DNA from: Oscillospiraceae bacterium
GTDB taxonomy: Bacteria > Bacillota > Clostridia > Oscillospirales > Ruminococcaceae
Length of the DNA: 6,891 nucleotides
Direction: 5' to 3'
Assembly (NCBI GenBank): GCA_900765125.1
Contig: CAAFQL010000054.1
Span: forward strand, 1-6,891
Part shown: positions 1-5,885 of the stretch, piece after piece
Numbering within the stretch: position 1 is the first letter of the stretch
Layout of the letters: the number at the start of each line of letters is the position of its first letter
Notes under the pieces: model-generated
Seen by the model: only the letters and a program-made list of their open reading frames with translations
Told to the model about the DNA's origin: nothing
Database searches by the model: none
Position numbers and translations under genes: made by a program

Positions 1-1527
1 GTTCAGGAAACTACAAAAAAGAAGAAAAAGAAAAAAGTAAAAGAAACAACAACAGAAGAAACAACAACCACAACAGATGAAACCACGACTACAACAAAAG
101 AGACAACAGCCACAACAGATGAAACCACGACTACAACCACTGGAACAACAGCAGGACCTACGACACCTACATCTACTTCTACAACTACTACATTGTCAGC
201 GACCACAACTACAACCACTGGAACAACAGCAGGACCTACAACACCTACATCTACTTCTACAACTACTACATCAACTGAAATAACAACTACTACATCAAAA
301 ACAAGACCTACAATAACTATAACAAATGATACAACCACCACTACAAGCAATAGTGGCAGCGCATTAGACTTTACAACAACCACAACCACCACAACCACCA
401 CAACCACCACAACAACAACTACAACCACAACCACCACAACCACCACAACAACAACGACTACAACAACCACAACTACTATAGAAACATTTGAGCTTAAGAT
501 TGCTAAGCGTGAGATTCTTGGCGGTCAGCCGACAGGCGGCGAAGTAATTGGCGCTCGTCTTGCTGTTAGAGAACTTGGAGGAAACGTAATTGATTCCTGG
601 ACATCTGATGGTACAGACCATAGTATTTCAGGTCTCAAGGACGGCGTAACTTATGTTCTTGAAGAAACAGCAGCTCCTAACGGTTACTACTATGCAGAGG
701 CTATTCAGTTTAAGATTATTGATGGTGAAGCTTACATTGTAAATGAAGATGGTTCAATGTATCAGGCAGGCGATACTATCGTTATGTTTGATGAAGTCAT
801 CGTAGAAACAACTACAACTGAAGCTACAACAGTAACTACAACAGAGTATACTGGTGAGGAAACAAGTGAAACTGTTGAAACTACAACAGAGACTCGTCCT
901 GTAGTTCATAGTGTATATATTGGAAAGATGGAACTCAGCAATGGTGCTTCAACCGGTTACTTTGTATCTGGTGCGGTTCTCCAGCTCCGTGCAAACGGTT
1001 CTACAATTGCTCAGTGGACATCTGATGGTTCATATTACACAATTGATAATCTGTCAGAGAATGTTGTTTATACTCTTGTAGAAGCTACAGCTCCTCAGGG
1101 TTATCTTAAGGCTGCTTCAATTGATTTCACAATCATTGATTCTGTTGTATACGTCATTGTAGACGGTATGCAGATTCCACAGTCTGATATGAGTATTACA
1201 ATGTATGATGAAATCGAGCCTATTGTAACAACTACAACAACTACAACTGAAGAGACAACAACAACTACTACAACCACAACAACTACAACAACTGAAGATA
1301 CGACAACTACAACAACTATTAAAACAACTACTACAGGAACAGGTACAACAACAAATAGAACGACAACTACAGAATCAAAACGAACAACGGTTTACAAGGG
1401 CGGCGGATCATCTAACGTTACATCATCACCTAAGACAGGTGATACAGCAATGTTGTTTATCCCGATCGGTGCATCTGTGCTGGTATTGGGTGCAGTAGCA
1501 GCAGTAAGTCGTAAAAAGAAAAAGTAA
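1..1527 (+). CDS. Sortase-anchored Thr-rich surface protein with two SpaA/Cna_B-like domains (5' partial)
   Basis: The frame is open from base 1, so the true start lies upstream; the TTG at 193 is an internal Leu codon. The visible 508 residues run: Lys/Glu/Thr-rich segment (1-64), repeated Thr/Gly/Pro segment (about 42-120), 35 consecutive Thr (125-159), domain 1 (about 161-267), Thr linker (268-299), domain 2 (about 301-406), Thr-rich stalk (407-465), sorting signal SPKTG (476-480), hydrophobic segment (484-503) and the tail RKKKK. Both domains carry the Cna_B/SpaA E-box: YVLEETAAPNGY with Glu222, and YTLVEATAPQGY with Glu361. Lys169/Asp264 and Lys309/Asp403 sit where isopeptide partners are expected, so self-generated Lys-Asp crosslinks are likely (inference). 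The protein is probably exported, cleaved by a sortase between Thr and Gly and linked to peptidoglycan, with the Thr stalks holding the folded domains away from the wall and possibly O-glycosylated. Its role could be adhesin, pilin-like protein or cellulosome anchor; no cohesin is visible in this fragment. Confidence 0.9.
   Translation, partial: VQETTKKKKKKKVKETTTEETTTTTDETTTTTKETTATTDETTTTTTGTTAGPTTPTSTSTTTTLSATTTTTTGTTAGPTTPTSTSTTTTSTEITTTTSKTRPTITITNDTTTTTSNSGSALDFTTTTTTTTTTTTTTTTTTTTTTTTTTTTTTTTTTTIETFELKIAKREILGGQPTGGEVIGARLAVRELGGNVIDSWTSDGTDHSISGLKDGVTYVLEETAAPNGYYYAEAIQFKIIDGEAYIVNEDGSMYQAGDTIVMFDEVIVETTTTEATTVTTTEYTGEETSETVETTTETRPVVHSVYIGKMELSNGASTGYFVSGAVLQLRANGSTIAQWTSDGSYYTIDNLSENVVYTLVEATAPQGYLKAASIDFTIIDSVVYVIVDGMQIPQSDMSITMYDEIEPIVTTTTTTTEETTTTTTTTTTTTTEDTTTTTTIKTTTTGTGTTTNRTTTTESKRTTVYKGGGSSNVTSSPKTGDTAMLFIPIGASVLVLGAVAAVSRKKKK
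68..137 (+). repeat. 28-bp in-frame direct repeat, two copies
   Basis: Positions 68-95 and 110-137 are identical over 28 bases (core ACAGATGAAACCACGACT), offset by 42 bp or 14 codons. The repeat encodes a Thr-Asp-Glu-Thr pattern within the surface protein. The in-frame offset means that copy-number change would alter stalk length without breaking the frame. Confidence 0.85.
124..270 (+). repeat. 69-bp near-identical tandem repeat (78-bp period) in the stalk region
   Basis: Copy 1 spans 124-192 and copy 2 spans 202-270, separated by 9 bp. They differ only at 129/207 and 162/240, both synonymous G/A changes in Thr codons. Each encodes a Thr run followed by GTTAGPTTPTSTSTTTT. The near identity suggests a recent duplication or homogenisation by recombination. 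The first copy overlaps the end of the 28-bp repeat. Confidence 0.9.
373..477 (+). repeat. Thr-codon microsatellite encoding 35 consecutive threonines
   Basis: Thirty-five ACN codons in a row (373-477) are built largely from the 9-bp unit ACAACCACC and from ACA runs. The block of codons around 373-420 is nearly repeated at about 421-456 with one fewer unit. It is an unstructured, possibly glycosylated linker ahead of SpaA-like domain 1. All repeat units are multiples of three, so slippage changes length but keeps the frame. Confidence 0.9.
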
Positions 1528-1559
1528 GCTATATAGTTTATTTAAGGCATAACTAATAA

Positions 1560-1600
1560 ACGCAGCGGTTTGCATTTTGCATCCCGCTGTGTTTTTTTAT
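1560..1600 (+). terminator. Rho-independent terminator of the surface-protein gene
   Basis: ACGCAGCGG (1560-1568) pairs with CCGCTGTGT (1584-1592), nine pairs with one G-U. The loop contains a small TGC/GCA inner stem, and T1592-T1598 follow. It lies 33 bp after the TAA stop of the surface-protein gene. Confidence 0.85.
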
Positions 1601-1620
1601 TTAGAAGTCTTATAGGAATA

Positions 1621-1654
1621 AAAAATGCAGTCATTCTAAAACGACTGCATTTTT
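1621..1654 (-). terminator. Bidirectional-type terminator, mainly for the pectate lyase gene
   Basis: A perfect 12-bp inverted repeat, AAAAATGCAGTC (1621-1632) and GACTGCATTTTT (1643-1654), encloses a 10-nt loop. The A/T ends give a U-tract on both strands. On the minus strand it begins 17 bp beyond the lyase stop codon; on the plus strand it would back up the terminator at 1560-1600. It separates the two convergent genes. Confidence 0.85.
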
Positions 1655-1670
1655 ATTTTTTATTCAGGAT

Positions 1671-4202
1671 TTATTTTGTCATAAGCATCTGCTTCATTAT
1701 AGAAAGATCAAATATGTTTAGCTTTCCGTCTTGACAAACATCTCCGGCTTCTGGATCAGCAAGTTTCTCAAGTCCTAATAGATATTTTTGCAATGAAATA
1801 ATATCACTAATTCCGAATGTTTCATCTGCATTGACGTCACCTGTTATCTTTTCTGGAACAGGCGGCTTTTCTTTATATTCTTTTACAAGAACAGTATAAT
1901 TCACGCAATACGCTGATTGACCGTTACTGCCAAGTATGATTTTTTCACCGGATTTAAAGCTATTTATATAAACATTAAAAATTACATCATTAGATGAAGT
2001 TACGCTCAGATCAGTTTTTGTCCATTCACTCAGCCACTGTGGAGTATTTTCCAGGCGTGTATCTGCTGCAACATAAACTGTAATATCTTCGCCAGCAGTA
2101 AATTCAGAAACAGTATCTGTAAATGATTTTGAATCGCAGGCTGTTCTAAGAATTTCAGCACCTTTAAGTTCCTCTGAAAGTGTGGTAAATGTAAATTCAC
2201 GATCTCCAAATATAAGTGAACCTATATTAGCATTATCTGTTATTAGCCAATCAGAAGAATTGTCATTATCATAAACGATAAGATTCTTGATAAGTCTGCC
2301 GTTTATTGGGAGTACATCTCTGCCAAATGTAAAATAGTTTACATTCATAAGGAAGCCATCGCCGCCTGTGAATTTCAGATACAGATCATGCACGCCTGTA
2401 ATATTTCCTACATTGCTTGATACATCTATATATTCCTGCCAATTTCCGGTACCGGAAGCCTTGCATACGGCAATAGGCAAATTACTGAGTTTATCGAGAT
2501 ATAGCTCAATATTTCCACCTGTAAGAGCACTTGCTATTCGTGCGGTGAAACTCTTTGCACCGTCCTCAAAGTCAACTCCCTTGAACATAATATAGTCGCC
2601 GTTTTCAATATATCCTATATTTTGACCGCCCTCGGCACAATTCTCAGCTTTTACACCGGATTGTGAGCTAAAATTCTCGGCTTCGATTTTTTCAAATGCA
2701 GAAATTTCCGGAATCGGTGTAACGATAGCGTTAGTTGGAGACAGTTTTACAACTCCTTCAGGAAATGCGTTAACAGTGAGATCGTTGATATAGTATTCGA
2801 TATTTGTATATCCCTGACCACAGTAATCTCCATTTGTATCGCTTGCATCGTTTGGATTAAGCCCCCTTGCAAGCTCCCAATCATCAGGCATTCCATCGTT
2901 GTCGCTATCTGTTATTTCCTTTGTCAGTACAGCTGATGGATAAGTATATGTGACTCCACACTGAATCTTATATTTATCAAGATCGGTTTTTGATGAATCA
3001 TATTCAGCTGTACCGCTGCATGAGCCTGTACCGTTAATAGTTTCTTCAGCGCATTGACGATCGATTGCAGTTCTTTTATCAGAGGAAATACCATTTCCTG
3101 CAAATTGGGTAACGTGATTAAATGAGTCCTGAGCACTTTCTGCTGTTCCGACAGATGACACGTTCTTTCCGTTTACTAAGGTTTGAAAAGGTGAGGCTGA
3201 AACAAGATCATCTTTTGTGATTCCGATAGAGGTTTTAACATCTACACCTGACCAGTTATCATTAGTTGGACCTGTATAAACTGTATCATCTTTATTTAGA
3301 ATTCTGTTGCCATCAATGTAAATTTTGAAATTCTGCGGACTTGTACCACTGTCTACATAGACGTAGTGTTTACCGCCAGTGGTACTATTGCCCATTTTAA
3401 GAGTATTATTTACATAGTTCAGATGTCCGATAGTACCATAAGCAGTCTGATAGCCCCAGTCATATATTACATTATTTGTAAAGTCAGCGGTTGCCGTTCC
3501 CTGAACCTTTCCTCTGAAATTTCGTGAAACATTATGTATGATAAGGTTATGGTCAAAAGAAAGGTTTCCCTTACCCATCATCAATCCGAAGCCATGCAAA
3601 CCCTTTTTATGTCCACCCCATGAATCAGCAGGACCAAGAACTGAGTACTGAACTGTATAATATTCATTATTGGAATAAAGTCCCCACTGCTCATCAGTAG
3701 TCCACCCCATAGAGCAATGATCGATGATTGAATTAGATCCCTTTGCACCTCCCCAAGCATCGTTTCCCGAGCTTGTTGCCGTATAAGGACCGGGACGTGA
3801 ACTTATAAAACGGCAGATAATATTGTCGCCTGTCATACCCATTTTATAGTTTTTAAGAGTAATGCCGCTGCCTCCAGGTGCAGTTTGACCTGCGATAGTA
3901 ATATTACTCTGACATAAGATATTGCTTTTCAGCTCAATAGTACCACTTACGTCAAATACAACGATTCTTCCTGATTTACTTACAGCATCACGAAATGAGC
4001 CTGTACCACTGTCATTGAGATTGGTAACATGGTAAATCTCTCCACCTCTGCCGCCTGTTGCATACATACCGCCACCTACAGCACCAGGGAAAGCAGGAAC
4101 AACATCTGCGGCTGATACTTGAGTTGGTGCAATAATACCGGAAGTCACAAGAAGTACACCGCCAGCGATCACTCCTATGGATTTTTTTATACATTTAAAC
4201 AT
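1671..4202 (-). CDS. Secreted cellulosomal pectate lyase: PL1 - CBM6-like - unnamed domain - dockerin I
   Basis: 843 residues from the ATG at 4202, chosen because AAGGCGG lies 8 nt upstream; a GTG three codons earlier would overlap that site. Residues 1-31 are a signal peptide (KK, hydrophobic core, VSA|AD). Residues 37-420 are a family 1 polysaccharide lyase beta-helix, with TGGRGG (49-54), VTNLNDSGTGSFRDAV (59-74), AGQTAPG and DHCSMGWTTDE (161-171). Arg227 in SRNFR is the likely catalytic base. DSDNDGMPDDWE (432-443) followed by GLNPND is a thrombospondin-3-like Ca segment common at the end of such lyases. A CBM6-like module (about 503-628) has IEAENF and GYIENGDY. An unnamed beta-rich module (about 634-773) and a KPPVPEK linker follow. 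The dockerin (about 788-843) has DVNADETFGISD and DVCQDGKLNIFD loops. The enzyme should cleave polygalacturonan by Ca-dependent beta-elimination outside the cell while docked to a scaffoldin. Substrate range and exact PL1 subfamily are not decided. Confidence 0.93.
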   Translation of the reverse strand: MFKCIKKSIGVIAGGVLLVTSGIIAPTQVSAADVVPAFPGAVGGGMYATGGRGGEIYHVTNLNDSGTGSFRDAVSKSGRIVVFDVSGTIELKSNILCQSNITIAGQTAPGGSGITLKNYKMGMTGDNIICRFISSRPGPYTATSSGNDAWGGAKGSNSIIDHCSMGWTTDEQWGLYSNNEYYTVQYSVLGPADSWGGHKKGLHGFGLMMGKGNLSFDHNLIIHNVSRNFRGKVQGTATADFTNNVIYDWGYQTAYGTIGHLNYVNNTLKMGNSTTGGKHYVYVDSGTSPQNFKIYIDGNRILNKDDTVYTGPTNDNWSGVDVKTSIGITKDDLVSASPFQTLVNGKNVSSVGTAESAQDSFNHVTQFAGNGISSDKRTAIDRQCAEETINGTGSCSGTAEYDSSKTDLDKYKIQCGVTYTYPSAVLTKEITDSDNDGMPDDWELARGLNPNDASDTNGDYCGQGYTNIEYYINDLTVNAFPEGVVKLSPTNAIVTPIPEISAFEKIEAENFSSQSGVKAENCAEGGQNIGYIENGDYIMFKGVDFEDGAKSFTARIASALTGGNIELYLDKLSNLPIAVCKASGTGNWQEYIDVSSNVGNITGVHDLYLKFTGGDGFLMNVNYFTFGRDVLPINGRLIKNLIVYDNDNSSDWLITDNANIGSLIFGDREFTFTTLSEELKGAEILRTACDSKSFTDTVSEFTAGEDITVYVAADTRLENTPQWLSEWTKTDLSVTSSNDVIFNVYINSFKSGEKIILGSNGQSAYCVNYTVLVKEYKEKPPVPEKITGDVNADETFGISDIISLQKYLLGLEKLADPEAGDVCQDGKLNIFDLSIMKQMLMTK

Positions 4203-4210
4203 AAATAACA

Positions 4211-4217
4211 CCGCCTT
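4211..4217 (-). promoter_or_regulatory. Ribosome binding site that decides the lyase start
   Basis: On the minus strand AAGGCGG (4217-4211) lies 8 nt before the ATG at 4202-4200. The in-frame GTG at 4211-4209 would start inside this site, so the ATG is preferred and the protein is 843 rather than 846 residues. Confidence 0.75.
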
Positions 4218-4274
4218 ATAATATTTGGAATGACTTTATATGCCTATAGATTTTGATTAAACGTTACAATAAAA

Positions 4275-4299
4275 TATTATAGGACATCGTCCGATAATA
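4275..4299 (-). promoter_or_regulatory. Candidate lyase promoter -10 box within a 25-bp operator-like dyad
   Basis: Half-sites TATTATaGGAC (4275-4285) and GTCCgATAATA (4289-4299) are complementary at 10 of 11 positions around a 3-bp centre. On the minus strand the dyad contains TATAAT (4281-4276), 74 bp before the lyase ATG. No good -35 hexamer sits 16-18 bp upstream (the 17-bp position reads TAACGT), which would fit a promoter needing an activator or one occluded by a repressor. The regulator is unknown. Confidence 0.5.
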
Positions 4300-4384
4300 C
4301 GTTACTTACTTTAAGTATATCATAATATTTTATAAAAATCAATTGCATGTTAAACCTTTTTTGTTGCAATTATTATTTTTGCTT

Positions 4385-4424
4385 GCAAAAGGGGAAAGCC
4401 GCAAGGTGTTGCGGACCCTGCGGC
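4385..4424 (-). terminator. GC-rich hairpin with pyrimidine tail: terminator or attenuator
   Basis: On the minus strand GCCGCAGGG (4424-4416) pairs with CCTTGCGGC (4406-4398) around a 9-nt loop. The seventh pair is G-U on this strand but an A-C mismatch on the other, which favours a minus-strand RNA. TTTCCCCTTTT follows, a U-rich tail broken by four C. It lies about 105 bp past the AEC permease stop and may be that gene's terminator, or it may attenuate transcripts from the promoter at 4461-4495. Confidence 0.55.
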
Positions 4425-4460
4425 ATTTGAGTGTTTACGATTACTTACTTAAACCTCTCT

Positions 4461-4495
4461 GTATACAGTATACTCTAAATCTCCTTAACAGTCAA
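4461..4495 (-). promoter_or_regulatory. Near-consensus minus-strand promoter with a 13-bp palindrome over the -10 box
   Basis: On the minus strand TTGACT (4495-4490), a 17-bp spacer and TATACT (4472-4467) form a strong sigma-A-like promoter, with transcription expected to start near 4460. The -10 box lies inside the perfect palindrome GTATACTGTATAC (4473-4461), an operator-like placement. It could drive the lyase through a leader of about 258 nt, or a short RNA ending at the hairpin at 4398-4424. Confidence 0.55.
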
Positions 4496-4528
4496 TGATA
4501 TTTTATGCAAAAAATATTGCGTTTTTAA

Positions 4529-5491
4529 TCAAATGTATTCAAGTGTTTTTAAAATGAATAGCCATATTGTTAACGTAAATGCGCTCAACAGTGTGGTCAG
4601 CATAACAGTGCAGGCAGTGATTATTCCCTTATGTCCGAAGTTTTTTGCCATAACAAAACAACTTCCTGTAGTTGCACTTCCTAACATTACGAGAATAGAT
4701 ATGAGTTTTTCATTTCTGAATCCTAACCAAATTGAAACAGGAAGGAATATTGCACAGAAAATCGCCAGTTTTAAAGCTGCAATACCAAATGAGATCAGTG
4801 TGTTTCCCTTTACATCATGAAGCTTGAAAGATGCACCAAGTGCAATAAGTGAAAGTGGAGTTGCCATATTTGAAAGATATGAAACAGTTTTTGAAAATAT
4901 TTCAGGCTGCGGTATTTTAAAGATAGACCACAATAATCCTACAACGATACCGAGTATAATTGGATTTGTAAGTACTTCTTTTACTGTTTTAATGAAAAGA
5001 GCTTTCTTGCTCTGCTTTTCATCATTATCGGGTGATGTGATGGAAAGTATTGTAACAGCTACAACATTATAGAGCGGAACTGTACCTATTATCATTAGCG
5101 CTGCCATTGTAGATGTATTGTAAATGTTATTTACAAAAGCCATTCCCAGAACTGCTGCACTGCTGCGGTAGGAAGCCTGTACTATTTCTCCACGCTCTGT
5201 TTTACTTTTGTGCAGGAGAGAAAAAAGAATTGCAATAACTATGCAGCATAAAGTTGCACAAAAACAAAACAATACGAATTTTGTATCCCATATTTCTCTG
5301 AAATCAGCTGATGCAAGATCTTTAAATAGAAGAGCAGGCAAAAGTGCTCTGAAAACAAACTGATTCAGCTTTTTTACTGAATGTTCGTCCAAAAGTCCAA
5401 CTTTACGAAAAAAAGTACCGAGTACCATTAAGAGAAAAATCGGAACCGTTGCATTAAGGCTGAATACGAGATTCTGTGTAAATGTATTCAT
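4529..5491 (-). CDS. AEC (auxin efflux carrier) family permease
   Basis: 320 residues from the ATG at 5491, chosen because AAGGAG stands 7 nt upstream; the longer frame to 5542 has no such site and adds a charged 17-residue extension. The protein is very hydrophobic, with about ten probable membrane segments (roughly 10-29, 45-60, 72-93, 111-123, 126-150, 175-192, 206-222, 231-256, 263-282, 289-315) and a charged cytoplasmic loop at 151-172. Family-typical features are LPALLF in segment 2, NPIILGIVVGLLW (176-188) opening the second half, and TPLSLIALGASF (211-222). Length and the two five-helix halves match AEC transporters. Characterised bacterial members (MdcF, MleP types) move malonate, malate or similar carboxylates; the substrate here cannot be read from sequence. 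The gene is apparently monocistronic and divergent from the phosphoglycerate-mutase-like gene. Confidence 0.88.
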   Translation of the reverse strand: MNTFTQNLVFSLNATVPIFLLMVLGTFFRKVGLLDEHSVKKLNQFVFRALLPALLFKDLASADFREIWDTKFVLFCFCATLCCIVIAILFSLLHKSKTERGEIVQASYRSSAAVLGMAFVNNIYNTSTMAALMIIGTVPLYNVVAVTILSITSPDNDEKQSKKALFIKTVKEVLTNPIILGIVVGLLWSIFKIPQPEIFSKTVSYLSNMATPLSLIALGASFKLHDVKGNTLISFGIAALKLAIFCAIFLPVSIWLGFRNEKLISILVMLGSATTGSCFVMAKNFGHKGIITACTVMLTTLLSAFTLTIWLFILKTLEYI

Positions 5492-5498
5492 AAGTTTT

Positions 5499-5504
5499 CT
5501 CCTT
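5499..5504 (-). promoter_or_regulatory. Ribosome binding site that decides the permease start
   Basis: On the minus strand AAGGAG (5504-5499) is followed by AAAACTT and the ATG at 5491-5489. This canonical spacing selects the 320-residue product over the 337-residue frame. Confidence 0.85.
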
Positions 5505-5589
5505 GTCCAGAGCTTGTTCACGTAAAATAAACGTATTTGCACATCTATTTTATCTGAACACGCTCTAATATTGTTTTTTAATCACATCT

Positions 5590-5598
5590 ATTGTAGCA
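5590..5598 (-). promoter_or_regulatory. Candidate extended -10 promoter for the AEC permease
   Basis: On the minus strand TGC-TACAAT (5598-5590) matches an extended -10 element about 99 bp upstream of the permease ATG. No good -35 hexamer accompanies it. The sequence AATAGATG recurs on this strand at 5604-5597, 5592-5585 and 5549-5542, flanking the box. Confidence 0.35.
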
Positions 5599-5651
5599 TC
5601 TATTTATTGCTTTTTAATAAATAATTGTTATTTAAAATAGAGATAAATAAC

Positions 5652-5680
5652 TTGACATTTTCAACATACGGTTTTATAAT
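5652..5680 (+). promoter_or_regulatory. Perfect consensus sigma-A promoter TTGACA-17-TATAAT
   Basis: TTGACA (5652-5657) and TATAAT (5675-5680) match both consensus hexamers exactly, with the optimal 17-bp spacer. The start should be near 5687, about 334 nt before the apgM ATG. TCAACA (5661-5666) and TGTTGA (5689-5694) form an inverted repeat that straddles the -10 box and could be an operator. Confidence 0.75.
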
Positions 5681-5839
5681 TGTTATATTGTTGATGCAGT
5701 GATATACATACAATGTGAAATGATGATGATTTCAAGGGTACAGATCGTTGAAATGCTGTTTGAAAAACGTATAAAAGTGATGTCGATGTGTGACATTGGA
5801 ATAAACGATGAATAAAAGTGCATATAATTATAAATACGC

Positions 5840-5868
5840 TGGACAAAAGAGTATGAGTGTGATATAAT
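5840..5868 (+). promoter_or_regulatory. Proximal apgM promoter TGGACA-17-TGATATAAT
   Basis: TGGACA (5840-5845, one mismatch), a 17-bp spacer and TATAAT (5863-5868), preceded by the extended -10 dinucleotide TG (5860-5861). A start near 5875 gives a leader of about 146 nt. Another TATAAT at 5885-5890 has no -35 partner and coincides with the arm of the leader hairpin. Confidence 0.7.
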
Positions 5869-5885
5869 AGTTGTAGATAGCTGTT

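Larger units (their letters stand above)
4203..4528. other. Intergenic region between lyase and AEC permease genes; no gene, several regulatory signals
   Basis: No convincing coding frame is present. The 326 bp hold, read along the minus strand from the permease end: a TTGACT-17-TATACT promoter with a palindrome on its -10 box (4495-4461), a GC-rich hairpin with a pyrimidine tail (4424-4385), a loose AATTGCA/TGCAATT inverted repeat (4341-4347 and 4365-4371), a second -10-like box inside a 25-bp dyad (4299-4275) and the lyase ribosome binding site. The 10-mer TTACTTACTT occurs at 4302-4311 and 4441-4450, and ACGTTAC occurs at 4261-4267 and 4299-4305. Confidence 0.7.

Noticed and set aside
193..195. 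TTG as a start codon for the surface protein
   Set aside because: The frame is open to the window edge, the TTG is inside a repeat and there is no ribosome binding site before it.
77..283. Plus-strand Gln/Leu/His-rich frame
   Set aside because: It is an out-of-frame reading of the Thr-rich repeats; the frame open from base 1 continues into recognisable domains.
3..470. Minus-strand frame rich in valine opposite the Thr repeats
   Set aside because: It is the antisense of ACN repeats (GTN codons read as Val), has no promoter or ribosome binding site and is explained by the plus-strand surface protein.
373..477. Phase-variation switch by repeat slippage
   Set aside because: All repeat units are multiples of three, so slippage changes length only and cannot turn the gene on or off.
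364..621. Minus-strand Cys/Gly-rich frame
   Set aside because: It is another antisense shadow of the Thr tract and of SpaA-like domain 1.
4385..4424. Cobalamin or cyclic-di-GMP riboswitch, suggested by GGGGAAAGCCG and GCGGACCC
   Set aside because: The conserved cores (GCCACTG for cobalamin, the paired GGGCAAACC and GACGCAAAGC blocks for GEMM) are absent, and the segment is better explained as one hairpin with a tail.
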